A stretch of DNA of 64,000 bases, taken from positions 112,001 through 176,000 of the forward strand of contig JAGFBZ010000938.1 in the NCBI GenBank assembly GCA_018398805.1, read 5' to 3'. Shown piece after piece: positions 37,001 through 49,500 of this stretch. Origin of the DNA: Hirundichthys speculiger. Taxonomy: Eukaryota; Chordata; Actinopteri; Beloniformes; Exocoetidae. The position numbers and the translations under genes are program-made. The first letter of the stretch is position 1; each line of letters begins with the position of its first letter. The notes under the pieces were generated by a model that was given only the letters and a program-made list of their open reading frames with translations, did no database searches and was not told the origin of the DNA.

Positions 37001-40000
37001 TTATTCGATGTTGGATTGTGGGCTTCAAACGAGCATAACTTGTCTTTCTTTTATTTCATTTTTTATTTTTTTATAAATAATATTTGGCCGTTCTGATGTT
37101 TGGAGTCCGAGGCTGCAGTGGAAGTACAGCCCTGCTATCACGCAGGCATGAAAGACTTCCACACATCTGCCTCCGTCTGGGATGAAAACTTCTTAAACTT
37201 CTTAAACAGAAACAGAAACTGACGGTCTCTCCATGTTTACTCAATCACAAATTTCCTCTGAGAAGAAGATAAAAATATTCCCCTCCCTGCATGATCCTTC
37301 TCCCTTTCATTTAGTTTGTGTAAAGAGCTCCCTCTCAGTGCCGATATTTAAAGTCATACAATATTTATTTATTTATTAATTTATTGGCCAACTTTCACTT
37401 TTTCTCCACAGTATGAATTCAAGCTGAAGAACATAAAGAAGAAGAAGGTGAACATCGTCGTATCTACTGACTGTGTCAAAGTGATCCTGCGCAAAAAAAA
37501 GAAGGTGATCGCCATAGAACGGCATTTATTTTTTTTTCCTTTTCAATTTTGCAAATGAGAATTTTTGTCTTTTCAAGAAGACAGTTGTTAGTGTGATCCT
37601 GTGTGTTTCTGTTTTACAACAGAGGAAAGGGTGGTCGTGGGACGAGAACACCATCTTGGTGACACAGGATCCCATCTACAGGTAGAGCCTCTTGGTTTTA
37701 TTTCACCACAACAAGGAGACAGAAAACAATTAACCAGTTACCAGTTAATTAACCAGTTAATTAACCAGTACGGAGTTTAATCACAAACTGATCGATCCTG
37801 GCCTGACTGCGTCTGTCACTTTGGCTTGACAGGATCTTTTATGTGTCACATGATGCTCAAGACTTGAAGATTTTCAGCTACATTGCAAGAGATGGACAGA
37901 GCAACATTTTCCGCTGCAACGTGTTCAAGTCGAAGAGGAAGGTAAGATGAACTCCTGAAGAATGGAAGATGCTTAAAGAAGACATTTTCTGGTTGATGCA
38001 GTTCCCTGAGGTCCAGAATGTCTTCATAAGAGTGTTTCATGAAAGGTTATGCCATTTTCCAATCGCTCCCCACTGACTATGGAGCCCCGTTTGGGTCATA
38101 ATTCAATGAATAAATGAGTCTATTATTATGAAATACAGGCGTTTATTATTATGAAATATTTCCCATTATTATGATAATGGTTTCGTTTTTCTTAAGAATG
38201 AGCTTTTACATAATAATGGCTTTGTTTTTCATAAGAATGATTTGTGTGTCAATCACAGCAGAGAGGGCGGAGCCATTTATGTGATTGGCTGCTCTTTCAT
38301 TCAGGCATAAGCAACAGAACAGTGAATATCGATAGTGGGCGAGAGGTGCAGTTATACTCCAGGCCAGTAGGTGGCAGAATGCACCTCAGTTTACGGTTAA
38401 AAGTTGACATCGACTAAGAAACGTAGCGCGAAATGTAGGGAAAACTTGATTTTGACGGCATGGCGACAGGAGAAAGATCATTTCCTGACTTACTCCGAGA
38501 GGTAGCCAACAGGCTCGATGCTAGTCCCCCACCAACTAGTCGATGTCAGAGCGTAGAATGGAGAAGGATCAGCCAATGAGCATGCAGGTCAACCACTGGC
38601 CCCGCCCACTGGCAAAATGTCATTATTATGTAAAAGCTCATTCTTATGAAAAACGAAGCAATTATGTAAAAGCTCATTCTTAGATTAAAAAAAAGCCATT
38701 CTGAAATAAACTATTATGCATTAAACTAAGATTAAAAAATAATAAAATATATTTCATAATAATTACATTTTTTTCATAATGATTGGAAATATTTAATAAT
38801 AATACACATATATTTCATAATAATGTGAACTATTTCATAATAATAAACATGCATTTCATAATAATGGGGAATATTTCATAATAATAAATGTCTGTATTTC
38901 ATAATAATAGACTAATTTATTCATTGAATTATGACCCAAACGGGACTCCATAACTGACAACTTCCCAGATAGTTCTGCATGACAAACCACCTGCCAACAT
39001 CAGGTTGACAAACATGTATCTGAAAGCTCTTAAATGAGATAAATGTGAGCTCTGGTATTTCATGAGGATCGGCGTTGCCAGGTTTATGATGATTATCATA
39101 TTTGTACGATAATTTGGCCCTCTGTACGATCAATAATCCAAAAAAAGCCCAAATGTACGATAATTTGACTATTTCAAATTATTGCCGGCCGCAACTGTCT
39201 GCCGGAGAGTTTTTTGTTTTTTTTGTTTTTTATTTTTTACCCTGAAGGCATCAGTTCCCATGTGACACGTTTCCAGCCAATCGTGCTTTGCTGAGCGGGA
39301 GATACGAATGTTTGTCTCAGAACAACTAGCATGATAGGCTAAATGGGCTGAGTGGTCAGCTTCGCCCGCTATTTAACACTAGAGTGATTAAATTTGACTA
39401 TAGCGCATCATTGGTTTGTTATTTTTGTTATTGTTATGATAATTTCCCTCAAAATACGATAATTTTGAGTCTCTGGTATGATAATCCTACATTTCCCACC
39501 TGGCAACGCTGGTGAGGATAAAGCTACAAGCACCATCCTACATCGGCCTTTAAATACTCATTCAAGCGCTTAATCCACACACAGGAACTACTGAAGTTAA
39601 AAACTAGTAAAAACTATTGCATATTTTAGATAATAATCTTAGAAATTGCTTTCATGTACAACTAAACTGACCTCCCAGTTGTTCTGGGAATGTTCTCCTG
39701 TATGAATCAGGAGTAGGTTTAGTGTTAAAAGCGAAACACAATGCAATGGTTTAGAATTCTCATAAACCCGTATTTCATTCACTGGGGAACATGGGAAACA
39801 CGTCAGATGTTGACCGTGAGGCATTTTACCATTTAATGAAAATATCAACTCAAAATATTAGCTTTCTCAAAAAAGATGTAATAGGGAGATGTTGACTATT
39901 GTGTAGCATCCCAGCTTCTTTATTATAACATGAATGTCTGGGAACTGAGGAGACCAGTGATGCTAAAGACAAGACTCCAGCCCAACGTTGTTGTTTGTGT

Positions 40001-43000
40001 CACATCCACTGTGTAATTTTTAGTTTACAAGTTATTTCTATATTATTTTAAGATAACTCAGACTGTTTATTGTCTCGCAGTTTATTTGTACGACTCCGAC
40101 GACGTGTGGCAGCTCTTTAAATGTAATCGCCAGGATGCTGTTGCAGTCTAGGTCGAGATGAACCTTATTTATTAGTCGTGAATTACTTTTCTGTTTTTAT
40201 TTTTATGTATTTCTGAGCTGTTGTCGGACTAATAGCCAGACATTATGGGGCACATTTTACTTTCTCGTGGACTGTTATCTAAGAAGATCGTACCCCTTGG
40301 TTTCTGTAACATAAATGTGGAGTTATGACCAGTAACGACAGTTAATGCAAGGTTCTGACGACAGTGAGTTCTAGCCCTGCTGACCCACGTGCACGGCCAG
40401 TATTTCTGCGATGGCGACTCCTCGTGTACGCCATCTTGAAAGGCATGATCTCCACATATGTGCATATCAGGCAGAGCTGGTTTCTCCCACGACAAACCCA
40501 GAGCATCACCGAGGCTGACTCTCGTCCCTTCACCATGGATACCAGGCCGACGGTGACTTAGCAAAGCTGAATACTAATCATTCTGGTGGGTAGTGGAAAG
40601 AAAAGGGGCTTTTTCATTTTGCACTTAGACATTTTCACCAGTACTGAATGAAAACACCACCTCATTGTCAGGGACACCGCCAGACGCACCTCTCCACCCC
40701 CCCCCCGGGGTTGCAGAGCCTTATCTGGGTGTAGCAGACCAAGCATGTGTGCTAGCTCGGAGGAGATTGATCACTTGATAAGAGATTTGATTTATTTTCA
40801 TCCCAGCATGTTGCAGCTCGAGGCTTAGATGTCGGCTCGGTGCGACAGCCTTTTGTGCTTAGCACCAGGAGGGCCGGCAGTTTTAACCGAAGCTAAATAA
40901 AATTCTCTATTCTGTATTGATGGAACATTAAAATCAATTTCTCCAATGTATTCCTTTTTTTTTCTTTTTCTAATCTCTTGTTGTACTTGATTAAACTACT
41001 TTCAAGCTTGAGCGACCCTGACGTATTGACTGAATACCTTGAGGCAGGATAATCCTCCTGAGGCAAGTGGCAATAAATTTACCGGTCTCTGGCGGCGCTC
41101 GACATGGAAGACATCACCTTTGGTGAGAGCTAGGAAGCTAGGAAGCTAGGAAGCTAGGAAGGACGTAGTGGATAAAGTTTACAACGCAGACTGCATATGA
41201 GGATCTGAGTAAAAATAAATAGATAATAAAATCAAAGCTTGAAATTTATAATGGAAGCCCTGTGGTACCAAAGTCAAATGTCCTGACTCCCAAAAATTAA
41301 GGAAGAAGTAAATTTATTATTTAATTGAAGCTACAAGATAAAATACAAGAATCTGACTCTCCTACACCTTAACACGTTGAGAACCTTAATTATTGTTGCA
41401 GGCAAACCATCTATATTTGATGGTTAAATCTGTGCCTGGTTCTGATGGAGGTCACACTCAATACTGACTTTTACTTACAGAGTAAGTTCTGGTTCTGAAC
41501 ACTGGGTGGCTTTATTTTGCATATATAGTAGGGCTGTTTATACAAATAATTTATTTTTTACATTGTGCAATCTTTAGGGCAGTAGTCCCCAACCTTTTTT
41601 GGTTTAATGTCAGGCACTATATATACAGACCGGTCTGTAAGATGTGCCGCATAAATACAACAAAATAAAATGATATGACCAGAATAAAATCTGTGGTATC
41701 TTTCTATATATTATAATAAACGTAAATCCACTGTGTATTCATGTGCAACTTTATTAGAAGCGTCCTCGTAACATCGTATCAACAACAGAATATTGGTATG
41801 TTATCATTATCTGGAAAGACTCTCCGAAGAAGTTTGAGGGTTTAAACGTATCACGTGACTGAGAACACGGGTCTTGAGTCTTGTCATGTGTCAAGAGTAA
41901 GTCACAGACGGATGTATCGGAGAGAATCTGGTCATTTTTCAAAATAAAACATCATTGAGACTCAGATAATAAATCAAACGGGTAGTAATGGAAGTTATTT
42001 ATTTTTTCTCTGTGGCCGGGCTTTTTTTATCGGTAAAGAACTGGGGACCGAGGGTTGGGAAACTTCTGCTTTAGGGTATAAAGAACAGACAGAATAGATG
42101 GAGGGTTCACAAAAATTCTGCATCATATTCATTAGTCATCACAACTGCAGAACAGCATGAAAATAAGAATAATTGTGTTTCATGAGATTCACAGTGAGAA
42201 ATTATATTATAGTTATCATATTTAGTATACTGTATATACTCTACTCAAAAAGTTAGGGATATTTTGCGCCAAAAATCCACGACAACCTTTGCAGGTGAAC
42301 TTAATTTGACCTTCTCTAAACTTTTGAATGCACATGTCCAGTTGTTTCAGTATTTATTGAATATACCCAATCACTGCTGTTAGCTTATGATTTTAAATAA
42401 TTGTTTGGGCTGAACAAATTACCATTGCATGCTTCTACTTAAATGCCCAACTTTCCTCATATAATATCACTGTAGCATCTGTACAGATGTGCTAAAGACA
42501 ATATATACAAATTATGCAAGGGAACTGAGTATATGGGAGTTGATAACATAATATAATAAAAATAATAAATATTATTGGATATTTCACATGTTTCATTGCA
42601 GTGTGGGAGCAACATTTAACTGTTGATGAGGTAGATGGTCTCTGGGAAGAAGCTTTTCCTGTGTCTGGCTGTTTTGGAGCTCAGTGCTCTGTAGCACTGA
42701 CCAGATAGCAACAGTTTAGCCTGGATGAGAGGGATCCCAAGATACAGCCAGTTACAATCCTCTTCCTTCCACTATGTTACACTTCCATAGTTTCACAAGC
42801 ACCCAGTTTAAGGGCATCAGCAGTCTGCATGGATCCCAAACAACCCACAGCTTTTCTGCAAATTCAGATTGGACCTAGTGGCCTTCCTTGAACTGAACTG
42901 AATTGAATTGAACTGAATTATCCGTGATTTGGAGCCGGAGCCCCCGAGGCCAAAATAACGTGTTTAAAAAATGTTTTAAAAAAAAAAAAAAAAATGCAAA

Positions 43001-46000
43001 AAAGTAGCGAGACACTGCAGCGAAACAAGACAAAGTTGAGCCTGTGGTCTTTCTGTTTCCTTCACAGCCTCTGGTCTCTGAACCGTAGTAAACCGCTGGT
43101 ATCCTGCTATTTTTGGCTCGTAATTAGCAGCTAACACGCTAACAACAACAAAAGAAAAAGTCTGGTTTTCTCTGCATGGAACGGGAACTTTATTCTGGCA
43201 CTGCAGGAACTTGTAACATCACACAGGCTGTATTGTTGGGCTCCTGTCGGTTAACAGAGAATGTAAATCTATACACGCTGGGCTGCTGTTGATGCTCACT
43301 ACACTTTTCATCTAACCATGTTTTTGTTCTGCCGTCCCACGACACACACACTACATTACCCATAAGGCCACACCATTACCCATAAGGCCACCTTCTTAAA
43401 GAGGCCAGACTGCCTCAACATTTCTTTGCTGTGAGCGAACGTGCACAACATCCTGTGATTCTTGGGTGATGCGTCTCAGCCAATCAGAGCACAGATTCTA
43501 GAGTTCTGGGTCGTCTGGGTTTCTCGTGTTGCTTACAGGAGGCTGTGAGTCAACGTTTGACGTTTCGCTGGCAGCTGCAGCCTCTCGTCTGCTGTGGGGT
43601 GGATTTTCACAGAATTTCCGCGATTTTTTCTTGATTTTTTTTATTATATATTTCTGATAAATCCACGAATAACTAATACCGCGGAATTTAAAGCACGAAT
43701 TGGCAACGGATCACTGTAGTGATTCGTATTTCCAGTTTAGAAGGTTCCTGATTTATGCCCTCTGTAAGAGGTTTCCACATTCTCTCCGTTCCTGTGTTGG
43801 TTTTCTCCAGCTACTCTGTCTTATTACCGCTATCCAAAAGCAAGCATGTTATGTTGACTCATGATTTTAAATAGAGGTTACTGAGTACAGCGGAACATGA
43901 CGTGTAAAGGGGGCAGCGCACTCACTCATCCTGGGCTTTGCAGATCTGTGTCTTTTTGATCTTCTAGCGGCTTCCTCCGGTTAATCCAGGTGAAATAAAC
44001 ATGATCACCACTTGTATAGTCAGTGCTGATCTTTTCCTTGTCACAATGATGGAAATGTAGCCTGAAATTTCTTGTGAGGTTCAGCACGTCAACATTCTTC
44101 CTCGTTTTGTCCTTCACCTAACACTGAATCAGTGACTTCCATCTTCTCTAGATATTTCAGTCACTTTACCAACGTCATGTCAGCCATGAAGGGATAGATG
44201 TGTAGCTTCTTTGCTTTGGATCCATGTGATTTACACCTCTCAGCATCGCAGAATGATCTGTATTGATTGTTTTGGTCTGTTTCTTTCTTTATCAGAAGTG
44301 GTCATGTCCACAAAAAGCCACAAAAGCAATGCGTTACCGCCATGTGCCTGATAAAAATAGCACCAACTGCTGTATTTTAGTTTCTCTGTGTAGGTTGACC
44401 TGCTTTTGCATCAGTCATTGTGGCTAAATCTCTTACAAGTATTGCTGACTAGATTAACTGTCATATTCAAGCCAGAGCCCCTGAAAGTATATATTTATGA
44501 TATTAAAGGGGGTATAATAAAAGATAAAAATTCTTTGCTTGAGAGCATATTCATATTTGTCTCCATAACATCATCCTGTTACTTTACTTTGGGCCTTTTA
44601 AGTCTTTAAAGATACATTTTATTATCGCAGACCCATTTTTATCTCCAACATACTTCACATCAGGCCTGCATTTGCTGTAGTGGGAAGAGTAAACTAAAAA
44701 CATCAATTTCAAAAGGGACACATCCTGGCAAAGAGGAGAGTGGAGTGAAGTCAGCTTTGACAATCATCTGCTTTGAACAGAGCTGTAACGGCATAGTTGC
44801 AAAGGAAACTGTTTTACTGTGTTCCTTTGTTTTTGTGATTTTTTAACAGACCTCAGAAAACTGTCAGGTTTTGAAAAAAGGGTATAAACTCCTTAACTGT
44901 CTTACTCTCATTGGTGTCAGTGCTAACCACTGGTAGCCGGTAGCTGAACGCCAGTAGTGTGGCTGTTTGCAGGTGCTGAAGTTTTTACTCTGTGAAGAGA
45001 CTTCGATCTGTGGGGTGAATTTCAGGAATCACCTGCCAGGTACCTGGTTGTTGCTGGTCCTTGTTGGTGTTGATGGTCAAGAGCACACAGTCGAAAAATA
45101 TAAATTTGTCACCTTCATATGGTACTGGATTATTTCTTTTCCTGTCTTAAACTGGCTGCTGTTTGCTGTACTCTTGGCTTCGCTCTTCTTTGGCCAAAGT
45201 GTTAAAATAGTGGTGCAAAGCATGCTGGGGATTGACTAATGACATGTAATTGTTTTTTTGTTTTTTGTTTTTGCAGAACCAGCAACATCTTTAAATGCTC
45301 ATTCTAAACGATTACAGACACAACAAATCTTATTTTTATCGGATATTGCACCAGTAAAAATATAGCTAACATAATCCTGACACACTTGGTTTGTGTTTAC
45401 ACCCCTAAGACAATAACAATTAACAGCTAATGTGCGAGCTTCTGTCGTGAAGGCCATCTGGTAACTTTGTATCGCTCTGGCATCTTGTTGGTAATTCATT
45501 CATACAGTTTCCAAGACTATTCAGATGTTCCGTATATTAATTAATATATTAATATTAATTTTATTTTGTCACATCCAACATGAACAATATTTAGCCCTGG
45601 CGCTGGAATGTTTTGTTTGAAAATACAGATGGACTAAATATAAATGAAATCCCTATAAATACAGATCAGAGATGATGAGATACTGTTGGTGCAGCCAGCT
45701 AAACAGTAAAATCTTCAGCACAGCGGACAACGTTTACAGGATCGTTTTCTTCAAGAAAAGAGAGTGATGAGAGCCAGCTCTGGATTATATATTAGATAAT
45801 ATTAGATGTACTTTATTTATCCCCCAAGGGGGAAATTAAAAAATCTCATCAGCTCATTCATAACACAAAATATACATACGATAAAAAATTTTAATCGCGA
45901 TTAATCGCATTATTTCCCTGATTAATCATGATTAATCGCGTTGTATACGCAAAATCAAATAATGAATTCAAAAGTAGTGTAAAATGCACTTTTATTTAAA

Positions 46001-46498
46001 TGTTCTGCTGCCATATGAACTAAAGTGTCATAACATTTGTTGTTCAAACACTTTTATCATCAGCACTTGTCAGTAACACATATTAAGTGTAAATATCATC
46101 TTAAAAAATGTAAAATAAAATAAAGATTATGGCCACTGACAGGGCATTAATGTCATCTTGATTGTATAAAAAGTAAAAAAAAGTCTCCAAACAAAATCCA
46201 ACAAAATGATTGTGTCTCAGCACAATCAGAACATTAAAACAGGCAATTTCTGAGGTAACAGCAGAAACTTTTAACGGGGAGTTCAACTTGTCAGTTGTTA
46301 CAAATAACCTTGTTTCTGTTGAATCCTCCGTCTGGGAGAACTTTAAAATGAAAATGTCCACGTTAAAGTTCAGTAACTTCACCAATCTGTGTATCATTTA
46401 TTCTTTCAATTTTCAATTGTCAATCAAAAATTAAAAAGTGACATTTTATTACGTCTATAGTTTTTAAATCTTAACACCAAAAAAAAAGAAAAAATGCC

Positions 46499-46592
<94 letters not shown>

Positions 46593-49500
46593 TTGGATCC
46601 ACAATATGAAATGAAAAAACAGGGACTGATTTGTTTTATAATTGAGGACTGGACTTTCTGTTGTCATTACGTATTTTAGCCACTAGATGGAGCTGCACTG
46701 CAGTAACCAGCTAGAGAACAGCAGGACAGTGAACACATGGAGCAGATCTGATGGAACATGGAAGAATGACGCGAACGTTTTGTTGCAGTCCAGAATTTTT
46801 GTTTTCAGACAGAATTGTTAATATTGCTACCTGAGTTGCTACCTGAACTGTAAAGTTCACAGATTTTTACCGCTCTCAATGTCTGTTTTAGATTTTGTTT
46901 ACCTGCCAATTGTCTTCCGGTTCCACAGCAGCCAGTAACAGACTTTTCAAAATAAAAGCATGTGAGCCAACATGCGTTAACGCGCGATGAATTAACAAAC
47001 TGTAAATCCGGTCAAGTGGGAAGATACAGTGACATGATTGAAGTCACCTGATGTCATTGTAAGTGCATGGGTGTTCGGTCTGTATCCTAGCAACACATTC
47101 ATGTTGTACATCACAAGGAAGTTCAGCCGTGTCACAGGGTGAATGTAAACAAACATTGTTATCAAATGACTGAATTCTCTTGGTAGATCATACGGTCGCA
47201 ATACAACTGCCAGTAATTCAATATCTAGATAACACATCTGCTCCTTGACAGTTACATGTGCAGGATTACACCATCTCTGGTTTACAGGTGAAGCCAGTCT
47301 CCATTCCTTTCTTCCTGCCACTAGCTTTAGCATCTCTGTCTGACCATTTGAAGGGTGAATCCAGGTAGATCCACGATGGAGTCTGAGATGTTTGTATTCA
47401 ACCAGGTTTCAGTAAAACCCATAAGGCTGCACTCATGGTACACTTTCTGACTTTTCACCAGTATCTCCAGTTCATCACTCCTGTTGGTCAGGGAGTTGAC
47501 ATTTCTCATGATGGCTAACAGCAGAAAGGGCTTGCATCTCCATTTCCTGGCCTTCAGCTGATGGTCTGATTATTGAGACTCATCTAAATCTTTTTACCCG
47601 ACACTTTGCCAGACGGCACAATCACAGGTCTCTTTGATCGGTCATTCGTGTAAATATTGAATCAACTAATCACGCGGCAGCAGGTTAGTGCTTATGAATC
47701 TGGTCAAAGTGCCCTGCTGAGATTCAAACAGAACATCAGAATGGAGAAGAAAAGGTCATTTTTGTGTCTTTAAATGTCATATCTGGACTGGACTGAATAG
47801 TTCTGAAACTGATCAGATCGGAGTTCAAAGTCACTTAGAACACCTTTCTCCCCCATTCTGATGCTCAGGTTGAACTTCAGCAGGTCATCTCGGCCATGTC
47901 AACATGCCTAAATGTGTTGAGTGGCTGGTATGTGATTGGTTGATTAAAGAGCAATTAAAGATATGTGACCAGTGAGTGTATGAGTAAATGGGATGGACCT
48001 TTTCTTTGAAAAATGCTCACAGACAAATCTAAATGTTTAAATGATAAGAATATTCATAAATAAATAAAAACAACTTCCCAAAATGTCAAACTAATTCTCA
48101 GTCTCTTACTTTTGATTATTAGGCTGAATTTGAATCATCTCAGGAGCACATCTTACCCCTTATAAGTTCTTCACCTCCTCTGCCTTCAAAGTACCTGCAT
48201 TTCAATTCCAATTTTGGCACAAAACCTAAGCAATATTTCAAAATGTCAATAAACTGAACTGTAAATTGACTGTTTTTCCATTAAAATGCTTGACATGCTA
48301 CCAAGTCCTTCCAAGAATCCTGGCCATGGATGTCCAGGATCTCTTTATTTTTGGCAGGTTCATTTTTATTTCTGCAGCCACTCCAACAATCTTCTTTTTT
48401 TTTTCCTTTAGTATAAAAGGATCTAGACATATGCAATGAAATGCCACAAAGCAAGCTCCTGCATGTGCAGTGAGCCAGATCTGAGGGCTTTCAGCAAAGT
48501 CATTGTCCACAGACTCACATAGAAGCCGTGAATTAAAAACTAAGATAACTTGTGAGTTATATGAGGCAGTAATTCCTCTTGTTGCAGCTGTTGCATCATT
48601 CCCAAGGAATCTAGTTCCTGCACTTATTGAATGTAACTCTTTTTGGTATGTCATGGGAACTGTAGAGGCAAAAAAGATGTTTCTGTTACAGATTTTCCAA
48701 ACATCCCAGAAACACACCTCATGCAAGTGTTTTATTTGCTATCTTTGAAGGTCTTTGCAGAACTGACATTTCCATTTCCATCATATTTTCTATTCACAAT
48801 TTTGATTCATGCAATTTCAAGGGTAATGTGCGTGAAGATAAACAAATGAAATGAATGAAATAAACAAATACATCCCACCGACAGCAGAATGTAAAGAATG
48901 CAAAGATTATTTGTTTGGATTCTGTGTTCCCACCTGCTTCACTCACACACCTTCATGCCTGACTTATTTATCTTTGTCTGAGTGAAGGACCAAGCAGTCA
49001 AAGGAAAGGCAGGCAGGTTGAGCTGAAAACACAAAAGGGTTTTATATTCTAACAAAAAGATGAAGTATGAAATCAAAATAACCACAAAAATGGGCCTTTA
49101 GAAGTACGGAGCCCCGTTTAGGTCATAATTCAATGAATTAATGAGTCTATTATTATGAAATACAGGCGTTTATTATTATTAAATATTTCCCATTATTATG
49201 AAATGCATGTTTATTATTACAAAATATTTCCCATTATTATAATAATGGTTTCGTTTTTCGTAAGAATGAGCTTTTCCATAATAATGGCTTTGTTTTTCCT
49301 AAGAATGATTTGTGTGTCAATCACAGCAGAGAGGGCGGAGCCATTTATGTGATTGGCTGCTCTTTCATTCAGGCATAAGCAACAGAACAGTGAATATGGT
49401 CAAGGTTTCCCGTAGCTCAGTCCAAGCTAGCTACAATCGGACTAGGAGCGCACCTTGATGCTACGGCCCGCTGCTAACGGGACCTCATGTTCAAAACTAG

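Noticed and set aside
44967..45239. 90-codon hydrophobic open frame, possible membrane protein
   Set aside because: No domain, no conservation evidence, located inside a transposon-rich intron.
48298..48726. 142-codon minus-strand open frame in intron 5
   Set aside because: Not recognised and no promoter or splice support; a retroelement remnant is as likely.
49390..49500. tRNA-like phrase CCCGTAGCTCAG in the palindromic element
   Set aside because: No cloverleaf with acceptor stem and T arm can be formed by eye.
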